Shown in pieces: positions 15,486-23,624 of a DNA stretch of 64,000 nucleotides. The stretch is taken from assembly GCA_964575185.1 (NCBI GenBank), contig CAZNPW010000004.1, forward strand, positions 36,861 through 100,860, read 5' to 3'. The position numbers were made by a program, and so were the translations under genes. The notes under the pieces were generated by a model, which was not told the origin of the DNA, did not search any database, and worked only from the letters and a program-made list of their open reading frames with translations. The number at the start of each line of letters is the position of its first letter. Position 1 is the stretch's first letter. Source of the DNA: CAZNPW01 sp964575185. Its GTDB lineage: Bacteria > Pseudomonadota > Alphaproteobacteria > Rhodobacterales > Rhodobacteraceae.

Positions 15486-16145
15486 CTATTCGGCTGCGAC
15501 CAGCGCGTCGGGCGCGCGGGCGAGGACGGGCTGGGCGAGGCGGGTCTCGGCGGCGTCGGCCATCAGGCGCGCGACATGGGCCGCGTCGGGGATGCAGCGC
15601 AGCGCGGGCTGGGTGCGGGCGGTCCAGGGGCGGACGTGGGGCCACATGACGAACCAGCCGATCCGCGTCTCGGGCACGATCTCGAGCGCGATGGTGCCGG
15701 TCGCCCCGTGGTCGTCGAGCCGCGCCGTGACGATCTGGCGGTAGGGCAGGTTGAAGGTGACCGACAGCGCCGCGCCGACGCGCATCACCACGCGGGCGGT
15801 CGTGACGGTGTAGATGGCCGCCTTGGCCTGCGCCCAGGCGAGCGCCGACAGCACGGCCACCCCCAGCACCCCCAGCCCCACGTAGGGCAGTCCGTAGGCG
15901 AGCACGCCGCGGGGCCCGTCGGTGTCGTAGCCGACGGTCGCCCGCCAGACCACGACCACCGCGAAGTAGGCGGCAACCCAGCGCGTCGCATAGGCGTCCC
16001 GCGCGAGCGCGCGCCAGTCGGGGCGGCCCTGCCACAGGATCTCCTCGCCTGCGGGCAGGCGGGCGGGCAGGCCCGGCACGGGTTCGAAGTTGAAGTCGTC
16101 GTCGTCGGTCGTGAGGCGCGGGGCCTTGGTCTTCGGGCTCGTCAT
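15486..16145 (-). CDS. puhB: photosynthetic complex assembly protein PuhB
   Basis: A membrane protein that assists reaction-centre assembly. The 219 residues begin with a soluble stretch, then GEEILWQGRPDWRALARDAY, two to three membrane segments at about 55-105 and a C-terminal bacterial PH-like domain (YTVTTARVVMRVGAALSVTFNLPY). I place the start at 16145 rather than the ATG four codons upstream because GAGG lies six bases before it. It is 61 bases downstream of puhA. Confidence 0.92.
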   Translation of the reverse strand: MTSPKTKAPRLTTDDDDFNFEPVPGLPARLPAGEEILWQGRPDWRALARDAYATRWVAAYFAVVVVWRATVGYDTDGPRGVLAYGLPYVGLGVLGVAVLSALAWAQAKAAIYTVTTARVVMRVGAALSVTFNLPYRQIVTARLDDHGATGTIALEIVPETRIGWFVMWPHVRPWTARTQPALRCIPDAAHVARLMADAAETRLAQPVLARAPDALVAAE

Positions 16146-16206
16146 GGCGAACCTCATCCGTCATCCGGGGTGGGACGGGCGGGCCGGGCGCGGCCCGCCC
16201 CTGCCG

Positions 16207-16980
16207 TCAGGACAGCCGCCTGGCGCGCGGCGTGGTGTCGAAGAGCCACCCGCCCGCGACATAGGCGCTGATCTTGTCTTCCTCGAGCTTGGTCACGGTG
16301 GTGCCCGATCTCGTCTGCGGGATGCCCGCGAAGCGCGCCGAGGTCAGCGCCCGCACGGTCACGGCCTTTTCCTGGATCTTGGCCAGGGTCAGGGGCACGA
16401 GCCGCTTGCCCGCCGCACCCATGTCGACCTCGAGGTAGCGGACGAGCTGTTCGGAGGCGTCCACCCACATGTCGCTGACGCGGCCGACGATGGCGAAGTC
16501 GCCCGCCTGCACCGGCAGCCCGCGCGGGTCGCGCCCGGCGCTGACCGAATAGCCCGAAAGCTGCGCCATCGGCACGATCTTGGCGTGGCCGTGGCCGTCG
16601 AGTTCGGGCTCGTCGCGGCGCGGCGCCCAGGCGGCGGGGCCGACGCCGTCGGCCAGCCCGTCGCCCGTCGGCGCATGGGGAAAGCCTTCGCTGACCGCGG
16701 TGCGGGCGAGCGCAAGGTTGGTCCGGCGGTGCGACTCCTCGTGGCCGAGCGAGGGCACGGTGACCTCGCCGTGGCTGAAGGGCAGCCGGAAGGTCTTGGG
16801 CTTGGGCAGCGGGAACGGCCCCTGGTTCGGCGCGACCTTGCCGTCCTCGGTTTCCAGCGGGTAGCCTTCGCGCATGTTTTCGGTCTGCAGGTAGAAGATC
16901 AGCAGCGCGAAGAAGATCCAGAAGGACCAGATCGCCGCCGAGGCCAGGTCGAAGTTGCCGAAGAATTGCGTTCCAAGCAT
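16207..16980 (-). CDS. puhA: photosynthetic reaction centre H subunit
   Basis: Caps the cytoplasmic face of the reaction centre and shapes proton delivery to QB. The 257 residues show the single N-terminal transmembrane helix (AAIWSFWIFFALLIFYLQTENMR), the linker REGYPLE, and the PRC-barrel cytoplasmic domain with VGRVSDMWVDASEQLVRYLEV. Length and order are standard. It follows lhaA by 13 bases. The L and M partners (puf genes) are not in this window. Confidence 0.97.
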   Translation of the reverse strand: MLGTQFFGNFDLASAAIWSFWIFFALLIFYLQTENMREGYPLETEDGKVAPNQGPFPLPKPKTFRLPFSHGEVTVPSLGHEESHRRTNLALARTAVSEGFPHAPTGDGLADGVGPAAWAPRRDEPELDGHGHAKIVPMAQLSGYSVSAGRDPRGLPVQAGDFAIVGRVSDMWVDASEQLVRYLEVDMGAAGKRLVPLTLAKIQEKAVTVRALTSARFAGIPQTRSGTTVTKLEEDKISAYVAGGWLFDTTPRARRLS

Positions 16981-16993
16981 GTCTTGGTCCTCC

Positions 16994-18421
16994 TTAGGTC
17001 GGGAACTCGGGCAGGGAGAAGCCCTGTCCGACGGGGGGTTGGCTGGTCAGGATCGAGACCTTCACGAGCGGGCCGAGCGCGACCAGGGTCGCAAAAAGCA
17101 GCGCGATTTCCGTGTGGTAGACGACGCTGTAGGGCAGGGCCGCGGCAAAGCCGTGGCCGGAGCCGCCGATCCACAGCGCCACGCCGTCGCGGATGAAGCC
17201 GCCGGCGAAGATGGCGACGCCCATGGCGGTGGCCTGCGCCGCGCCCCAGGCGCCGAGCGCGATGCCCGCGCCGAGCGAGCCTGCGCGGGGCAGGGTCATC
17301 GCGGCGGTCAGGGTCGAGACGGCGAAGAGCCCGCCGCCGAGGCCGATCAGGTAGGCCCCGGTGAAGAACAGGCCGGGCGACTGCATCGCCCCCGCGAAGA
17401 CCACGGCGGAGAAGGCGGCGATCCCGACCAGCAGCCCCCGCGCGGCCATCCGCGCCCAGTCGAGCCCGCGCATCAGCCAGCGGCTGGCCAGCACGAAGCC
17501 GCAGAGCGAGCCGACCGCGATCGAGGCGGTCAGCCACGTCGTCTGGGCGACCGACAGCCCGAGGATCTGCCCGCCGTAGGGTTCGAGCAGCACGTCCTGC
17601 ATGGCGAAGCCGAGCGTGCCGAGCGCCACCACGGCCAGGAGCCGCCCGACGGTGCCCGCGGCCATCAGGTCGGCCCAGGCGGCGGCGAAGGGCACGCGGG
17701 GGGCCTCGCGTTCGGCGCGCGACATGGGCCGCACCTTCTCCTGCCGCCAGAGCGCGACGAGGTTCATCACCAGCGTCAGGAGCGCGGCCCCCTGCACGAC
17801 GCGGATCAGCGCGAGCGCGGTGAAGTCGGTCAGCAGGTAGCCGATGACCAGCGCCGAGACCGCCATGCCGAGCAGGTTCATGACGTAGAGCGCCGCCACC
17901 ACCTTGGGCCGCACCGCCTCGGGCGCGCGGTCGCAGGCGAGCGCCAGGCCCGCGGTCTGGCCCATGTGCATGCCGATGCCGACCATCAGGAAGGCGAGCG
18001 AGGCCAGGACCTCGCCCGCCCAGGGCGGCCCGACGGTCTGGTCGCCCGACAGCACGATCAGCGCGAAGGGCATGATGGCGAGGCCCCCCATCTGCCAGAG
18101 GCTGCCGAACCACAGGTAGGGGATGCGCTTCCAGCCGATGGCCGAGCGGTAGGTGTCCGACCGGTAGCCGAGGATCGCGCGGAAGGGTGCCACCAGGACG
18201 GGGATCGCGATCATCGCGGCGACGACCATGGCCGGGACCGACAGTTCGACGATCATCACCCGGTTCAGCGTGCCGACGAGCAGCACCTGCGCCATGCCGA
18301 CGCTGACCTGGAAGAGGCCGAGGCGGACGAGCTGCCCCCAGGGCAGGTCGTCGCTGACCGCGCCGGAGAAGGGCAGCATGTGCGGCGGCACGCGCATCAG
18401 GTGCTTCCGGCGGAAGATCAT
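16994..18421 (-). CDS. lhaA: light-harvesting 1 assembly protein, PucC/LhaA family
   Basis: An MFS-fold membrane protein that helps assemble LH1 antenna. The 475 residues contain about 12 hydrophobic segments; family landmarks include LGLFQVSVGMAQVLLVGTLNR, the FRAILGYRSDTYRSAIGWKR loop and LGFAMQDVLLEPYGG. I start at MIFRRKHLMRVPP (18421), which overlaps the bchM stop by four bases. A second member of the family (bch2, at 30604) lies in the other arm, so its naming as LhaA rests on its place between bchM and puhA. Confidence 0.94.
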   Translation of the reverse strand: MIFRRKHLMRVPPHMLPFSGAVSDDLPWGQLVRLGLFQVSVGMAQVLLVGTLNRVMIVELSVPAMVVAAMIAIPVLVAPFRAILGYRSDTYRSAIGWKRIPYLWFGSLWQMGGLAIMPFALIVLSGDQTVGPPWAGEVLASLAFLMVGIGMHMGQTAGLALACDRAPEAVRPKVVAALYVMNLLGMAVSALVIGYLLTDFTALALIRVVQGAALLTLVMNLVALWRQEKVRPMSRAEREAPRVPFAAAWADLMAAGTVGRLLAVVALGTLGFAMQDVLLEPYGGQILGLSVAQTTWLTASIAVGSLCGFVLASRWLMRGLDWARMAARGLLVGIAAFSAVVFAGAMQSPGLFFTGAYLIGLGGGLFAVSTLTAAMTLPRAGSLGAGIALGAWGAAQATAMGVAIFAGGFIRDGVALWIGGSGHGFAAALPYSVVYHTEIALLFATLVALGPLVKVSILTSQPPVGQGFSLPEFPT

Positions 18422-19095
18422 GGCCGCGCCTCCATCGCCTGGCTGTGGTAGAAGCCCGCACTCACCCGCCCGCGCTCGCGCAGCCGCCAGCGGCAGCCGG
18501 TGTCGCGCAGCGCCTGCGCGATGGCGGCGGGGGTGTGGGGGACGATGGCGGGCGAGCGGTCGCCGCGCGGCAGGAGCCTGCCCGCCAGGTGCATGGCCGA
18601 CAGGAGCGGCGTCTTCGGCGCGATGGTGAAGAGCATCGCCCGGTCGACCCGCGGCAGCAGGTGCCCCAGCGCGGCGGCGATGTCGGGCGCGCGGTAGTGG
18701 ATCAGGCTGTCCATCGCCACGACGAAGTCGTAGCGGCCGAGGCCCGGGTCGAGCATGTCGCCGGCCACCCAGTCGATGCGCAGCCCGGCAGGGGCGCGGT
18801 CGGCCGCGACCTTCAGCGTCGCGGGCGACAGGTCCACCCCCGTCACCCGCGCGCCGCGCAGCGCCAGCGCCACCGACAGGGGCCCGGTGCCGCAGCCCGC
18901 GTCGAGCACGCGCGCCCCCCGCAGGTCGGCAGGCAGCGCGGCGAGCAGCGCCTCGCGCATCCGGTCGCGCCCCGCGCGCACCGTCGCGCGGATGCGGCTG
19001 ACGGGGGCGTCGGAGGTCAGCCGCTCCCACGCCTGCGCCGCGGTGCGGTCGAAGTAGGTGCTCAGCCGGTCGCGGGTGGCGGTGTAGCTGTCCAT
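18418..19095 (-). CDS. bchM: Mg-protoporphyrin IX O-methyltransferase
   Basis: Transfers methyl from SAM to Mg-protoporphyrin, giving the substrate of the cyclase. The 225-residue Rossmann protein shows VLDAGCGTGPLSVALALRG (SAM motif I, about 63-81), VTGVDLSPATL, and the motif FVVAMDSLIHY. The start MDSYTATRDRLSTYFDRTA at 19095 shares one base with the bchL stop. The longer open frame upstream is a shadow of bchL. Confidence 0.95.
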   Translation of the reverse strand: MDSYTATRDRLSTYFDRTAAQAWERLTSDAPVSRIRATVRAGRDRMREALLAALPADLRGARVLDAGCGTGPLSVALALRGARVTGVDLSPATLKVAADRAPAGLRIDWVAGDMLDPGLGRYDFVVAMDSLIHYRAPDIAAALGHLLPRVDRAMLFTIAPKTPLLSAMHLAGRLLPRGDRSPAIVPHTPAAIAQALRDTGCRWRLRERGRVSAGFYHSQAMEARP

Positions 19096-19994
19096 CAGTC
19101 GAACCCCAGCAGCTCGAAGATCTCGCGGTCGGGCAGGGGGGCCGGGGTCGCCTCGGGCAGGGTCACGCTGTCCAGAAGCGCCTGGGCGAGCCGCAGGTAT
19201 TCGGCCCGCGCCAGCAGGATGTCGTCCTCGTCCGGCATCTCGAAGAGGGTCTTCTTCTTCAGGCGGCTCCGGCGGATCGCGTCGATGTCGGGCATGTGGG
19301 CGAGGCGGGCGAAGCCGACCTTGTCGCAGTAGCGGTCGACCTCGTTGGTCTCGCGGCTCCGGTTGGCGACGCAGCCCGCAAGGCGGACCTTGTAGTTGCC
19401 CGACTTCGCCTGCACCGCGGCGATGATGCGGTTCATCGCGTAGATCGAATCGAAGTCGTTGGCGGTGACGATCAGCGCCCGGTCGGCGTGCTGAAGGGGT
19501 GCCGCGAAGCCGCCGCAGACGACGTCGCCCAGGACGTCGAAGATCACCACGTCGGTGTCTTCCAGCATGTGGTGCTGCTTCAGGAGCTTCACCGTCTGGC
19601 CCACGACATAGCCGCCGCAGCCGGTGCCTGCGGGCGGGCCCCCGGCCTCGACGCACATCACGCCGCCGTAGCCCGTGGTCACGAAATCCTCGGGCCGCAG
19701 TTCTTCCGCGTGGAAGTCCACCTCCTTCAGGATGTCGATGACGGTCGGTTGCAGCCGGCCGGTCAGGGTGAAGGTCGAATCGTGCTTGGGGTCGCAGCCG
19801 ATCTGCAGCACGCGCTTGCCCATCGTGGCGAAGGCGGCGGAGAGGTTCGAGCTGGTCGTGGACTTGCCGATCCCGCCCTTGCCGTAGACGGAAAAGACCT
19901 TGGCCCCGTCGATCTTCTGCGCCGGGTCCAGATGGACCTGCAGCGAGCCTTCGCCGTCCAGGCCCCGCAGGCTGGGGATCTCGTCACGCGGCAT
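19095..19994 (-). CDS. bchL: dark-operative protochlorophyllide reductase, iron protein
   Basis: An ATP-dependent reductase homodimer that passes electrons to BchN-BchB, related to the nitrogenase iron protein. The 299 residues contain the P-loop GKGGIGKS (38-45) and the two cluster cysteines C126 (GTGCGG) and C160 (DVVCGG). I choose the ATG at 19994; the purine tail of an intergenic repeat element (GGAAAGAGAGG) serves as its ribosome site, 8 bases before the start. The open frame extends eight codons further into that element. It works only when oxygen is low. Confidence 0.97.
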   Translation of the reverse strand: MPRDEIPSLRGLDGEGSLQVHLDPAQKIDGAKVFSVYGKGGIGKSTTSSNLSAAFATMGKRVLQIGCDPKHDSTFTLTGRLQPTVIDILKEVDFHAEELRPEDFVTTGYGGVMCVEAGGPPAGTGCGGYVVGQTVKLLKQHHMLEDTDVVIFDVLGDVVCGGFAAPLQHADRALIVTANDFDSIYAMNRIIAAVQAKSGNYKVRLAGCVANRSRETNEVDRYCDKVGFARLAHMPDIDAIRRSRLKKKTLFEMPDEDDILLARAEYLRLAQALLDSVTLPEATPAPLPDREIFELLGFD

Positions 19995-20001
19995 CGGTCT
20001 G

Positions 20002-20051
20002 CCTCTCTTTCCGGTCAAAAATACTCCGGGGGTGCGGGGGCTGGCCCCCGC
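20002..20051 (-). repeat. intergenic repeat element, class B, between bchH and bchL
   Basis: On the minus strand the order is a perfect hairpin (GCGGGGGC-CA-GCCCCCGC), ACCCCC, the core GGAGTATTTTTGA and the tail CCGGAAAGAGAGG. It lies in the 87-base bchH-bchL space in the sense direction, and its tail is the apparent Shine-Dalgarno sequence of bchL. Confidence 0.8.
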
Positions 20052-20081
20052 TCCTGCCCGCGTCGCAGGGACGGACGGTCG

Positions 20082-23000
20082 TCATCCCACCCCCTCCATC
20101 CGGTCTTCCAGCGCATCGACCGCGCCCTGCAGCGCCGCGAGCGTGCCTGCGTCGGGCTGCCAGTAGTTGCGCTCGGACGCCTCCAGGAGACGGCCGGCCA
20201 TCCGCAGGCTCGCCTCGGGGTTCAGCGCGGCCAGCCGGTCGCGCATCGCCGCGTCCAGCACGAAGGTTTCGGACAGGCGCTGGTAGACCCAAGGCTCGAC
20301 CTCGCCGGTGGTGGCCGACCAGCCCATCGTGTTGGTCACATGCGCCTCGATCATCCGCACGCCCTCGGCCCCGTGGCGCAGCGCGCCTTCGTAGAACTTC
20401 GGGTTCAGCGAGCGCGACCGGGTTTCGAGCGCGATCTGGTCCTTCAGCGTGCGCACCAGCCCGCCGCCGCGGGTCTGGTCGCCGATGTAGACGTCGGGGC
20501 CTTCGCCGCCGCGGGCGCGCTTCACCGCCCGCGCGATGCCGCCCAGCGTGTCGAAGTAGTGGTCGACGGTGGTGACGCCGAGCTCGACCGATTCGAGGTT
20601 CTGGTAGGCGATGTCGACCTCGGAAAGCGCGGCCTGCAAGAGCGCGGCCTGCTTCACCGGCCGGCCCGCGCGGCCGTAGGCGAAGGACTTGCGCGCCTGG
20701 TAGGCGTCGGCGAGCTCGTCCTCGGCCCCGAAGGCCGACTGGCCGACGAGCGTGCCGACGTTCGACCCGTAGGCACCCTCGGCGTTGGAGAAGACGCGCA
20801 GCGCCGCCGTCTCCATGTCGCAGCCGAGCGCCTGCATCTGCGCCAGCGCATGGGCGCGGATGAAGTTCTGCGCCAGCGGCTCGTCGGCGGTGGCGGCCTT
20901 CCAGGCGGCCTCGGCCAGCATCCGGGTCTGCAGCGGCAGCAGGTCGCGGAAGATGCCCGACAGCGTCATCACCACGTCGATCCGCGGGCGGCCGAGCGCC
21001 GCGAGAGGGATCAGGTCGGCCCCGGCGAGGCGGCCGTAGCTGTCGAACCGGGGGGCCGCGCCCATCAGCGCGAGCGCCTGGGCGACGGGTCCGCCGTCGG
21101 ACTTGATGTTGTCCGACCCCCAGAGGACCAGCGCCACGGAACGCGGCAGACGGGCATGGGTGGCGAGCAGCCGGGCCGCCTGCGCGGCACCGTCGCGGAG
21201 CGCGAAGGCGGTGGGCATGCGGAAGGGGTCGAAGGCGTGGATGTTGCGGCCCGTGGGCAGGATCTCGGGGCTGCGGATCACGTCGCCGCCGGGGACGGGC
21301 GGGGTGTAGTGCCCGCCGAGCGCGCGCAGGAGCGCGGGGAGTTCGGTCTGCGCCGACAGCCGACGGTCGGCCTCGGCCCGGTCGGTGCCCTCGGGCATCA
21401 GGTCGACCAGCGCGGCGCGGGCCTCGGCGGTCAGCGGCCTGCCCACGACGTGCAGCCCGTCGGTGATGAGCGCGCCTTCGGTTTCGAGAAGCCTGGCCCA
21501 GAGGTCGTCGACATCGCCCGCGAGGTCCACCGCGCGCGCCTGCTCTGCCGCCAGAAGCATCACGTCGGCCCGCCCCGCATCGCCCGGCGGCATCGTGCGC
21601 AGGCGCGACAGCGTGTCCTTCAGGTCCTGCAGGCCCCGGTAGAGACCCGCCTTCGCGAGCGGCGGCGTCAGGTGGCTGACGGTCACCGCGTTCGCGCGCC
21701 GTTTGGCGAGCGTCGCCTCGGACGGGTTGTTCGCGGCGTAAAGGTAGACGTTGGGCAGGTTGCCGATCAGCCGGTCGGGCCAGCAGGTGCGGCCGACGCC
21801 CGCCTGCTTGCCGGGCATGAACTCGAGCGCGCCGTGCATTCCGAAGTGGAGGAGGACGTCGGCGCGGAAGTCGGCCTTGAGCCAGCGGTAGAAGGTGGTG
21901 AAGGCGTGGGTCGGCGCGAAGCTGCCGTCGAAGAGGAGGCGCATCGGGTCGCCTTCGATGCCGAACACCGGCTGCAGGCCGACGAAGACGTTGCCGAAGC
22001 GCGCGCCGAGGACGAAGACGCCGCGGCCGTCGGACTGGTGGCGTCCCGGCGCGGGGCCCCAGACGGCCTCGACCTCGGGCAGCCAGGGGCAGTCGGCCAC
22101 GATGTCGTCCGCGCCGACGATGGCGGCGACGTTGGCAGGCTGGCCGAAGCGGGCGGCGTTGCCCTGCAGGACGGCGGCGCGCAGGGCGTCGACGCTGGGC
22201 GGCGGGGTCAGGGCGTAGCCCTGCGCGGCCATGGCGTGGAGCGTGTTGTGAAGGCTTTCGAACACGCCGAGGTAGGCGGCGGTGCCGGCCGCGCCCGCGT
22301 TCGGGGGAAAGCCGTAGAGGACGATCCCGACGCGGCGCGCGGCGAGGTTCGACCGGCGCAGCGCGGCGAGGCGGGCGACGCGGTCGGCGAGATGGCCGAT
22401 GCGTTCGGGGCAGGGCGCCATGGCGCGGGTGTCCGACCCCGGGCAGCCGCCGGGGCAGCCCTGGCAGCCGCCCGCGTCGTGGCGGCCGGCGAAGACGGTG
22501 GGGGTCGTGGCCCCGTCGATTTCGGGCAGCGCGATGAGCATCGTCGTCTCGACCGGGCCGAGGCCGGTGCGCGAGGCGGCCCACTGGCCGAGCGTCTGGA
22601 ACTCCAGCGGGTGGGCCGCGACATAGGGCACGTCGAGCGCGGTCAGCGCCGCCACGGCGGCGGGGCTGTCGTTGTAGGCCGGGCCGCCGACGAGCGAGAA
22701 GCCGGTCAGCGAGACCAGCGCGTCGATGCACCCCTGGTGGAAGGCGGCGAGCGCGGGCCGCCCGTCGAGCCCGCCCGCGAAGGCCGGGATCACCGCGAGG
22801 CCCCGGCCTTCCAGCGCCGCGATGACCGCGTCGTAATGCGCGGTGTCGCCGGCCAGGATGTAGGACCGCAGCATCAGGAGGCCGACGGTCCCCGTGGCCC
22901 CGGCAGGCCGCGGCAGGGCGCGGGCGTCGGTCGCGATGCGGCCGGGCAGGCGGGGGTGGTAGACGCCGACCTCGGGGTAGAGCACGGGGGCGGGGGCTTC

Positions 23001-23624
23001 GGGCACGCGGCCGAAGGTGGCGCGGGCGTAGCGGCCGGCGAGGAAGCGGACCATCGCCGCGATGTTGTCGTCGGACCCGCCGAGCCAGTACTGCATCGCG
23101 AGGAACCAGGCGCGCAGATCCTGAGCCTTTCCGGGGATGTAGCGGAGGATCTTCGGAAGGCGCCTGAGGATCGTCATCTGCCGCTCGCCCGATTCGGCGG
23201 ACGGGCCGCGCGACCCGCGCAGCTTCTTCAGGAGCGCCATGACGCCGGTGGCGGGGCGGGTCATGTCGAGCTCGCCCATCTTCGTCAGCCGCACGATGGC
23301 GGGGTCGGCGATGATGCCGACGAAGGCGTCGACGCGGGCGCGGGCGGCGGTCAGGTCGGGGAGGATCGCCGCGACGTGTTCTTCCAGGAACAGGAGGTTC
23401 GCCACGATCATGTTGGCGGAGGCGACCGCCGCCCTGGCGCGGGCGAGCGAGGCGGGGTTTTCGGCCCATTCGGCGGCGGCGTGGATGGTGATCTCGAGCC
23501 CCGGCAGGTCGCGCTGCAGGCCCGCGGCGATGCGCCGGGCGGGGCCCGCGGCGTGCGCGTCGAGCGTCACCACCGCGATGCGGTAGCGGGCGGGGGTCGC
23601 GGCCGGATGGCGGTCATCGCGCAT
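20082..23624 (-). CDS. bchH: magnesium chelatase subunit H
   Basis: The porphyrin-binding subunit that inserts Mg into protoporphyrin IX with BchI and BchD. At 1180 residues it has the expected size for BchH. Recognisable blocks include IAVVTLDAHAAG at the N-terminus, RSYILAGDTAHYDAVI, FGMHGALEFMPGKQAG (a core CobN/Mg-chelatase motif) and VYIGDQTRGGGL. The frame opens 82 codons upstream, but that part is antisense-like and overlaps bchB, so I start at MRDDRHPAATPARYRI (23624). It overlaps bchB by 11 bases. bchI and bchD are absent here. Confidence 0.96.
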   Translation of the reverse strand: MRDDRHPAATPARYRIAVVTLDAHAAGPARRIAAGLQRDLPGLEITIHAAAEWAENPASLARARAAVASANMIVANLLFLEEHVAAILPDLTAARARVDAFVGIIADPAIVRLTKMGELDMTRPATGVMALLKKLRGSRGPSAESGERQMTILRRLPKILRYIPGKAQDLRAWFLAMQYWLGGSDDNIAAMVRFLAGRYARATFGRVPEAPAPVLYPEVGVYHPRLPGRIATDARALPRPAGATGTVGLLMLRSYILAGDTAHYDAVIAALEGRGLAVIPAFAGGLDGRPALAAFHQGCIDALVSLTGFSLVGGPAYNDSPAAVAALTALDVPYVAAHPLEFQTLGQWAASRTGLGPVETTMLIALPEIDGATTPTVFAGRHDAGGCQGCPGGCPGSDTRAMAPCPERIGHLADRVARLAALRRSNLAARRVGIVLYGFPPNAGAAGTAAYLGVFESLHNTLHAMAAQGYALTPPPSVDALRAAVLQGNAARFGQPANVAAIVGADDIVADCPWLPEVEAVWGPAPGRHQSDGRGVFVLGARFGNVFVGLQPVFGIEGDPMRLLFDGSFAPTHAFTTFYRWLKADFRADVLLHFGMHGALEFMPGKQAGVGRTCWPDRLIGNLPNVYLYAANNPSEATLAKRRANAVTVSHLTPPLAKAGLYRGLQDLKDTLSRLRTMPPGDAGRADVMLLAAEQARAVDLAGDVDDLWARLLETEGALITDGLHVVGRPLTAEARAALVDLMPEGTDRAEADRRLSAQTELPALLRALGGHYTPPVPGGDVIRSPEILPTGRNIHAFDPFRMPTAFALRDGAAQAARLLATHARLPRSVALVLWGSDNIKSDGGPVAQALALMGAAPRFDSYGRLAGADLIPLAALGRPRIDVVMTLSGIFRDLLPLQTRMLAEAAWKAATADEPLAQNFIRAHALAQMQALGCDMETAALRVFSNAEGAYGSNVGTLVGQSAFGAEDELADAYQARKSFAYGRAGRPVKQAALLQAALSEVDIAYQNLESVELGVTTVDHYFDTLGGIARAVKRARGGEGPDVYIGDQTRGGGLVRTLKDQIALETRSRSLNPKFYEGALRHGAEGVRMIEAHVTNTMGWSATTGEVEPWVYQRLSETFVLDAAMRDRLAALNPEASLRMAGRLLEASERNYWQPDAGTLAALQGAVDALEDRMEGVG

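Noticed and set aside
18418..19656. A 412-residue BchM
   Set aside because: Only the last 225 residues are methyltransferase; the rest is a shadow of bchL in another frame.
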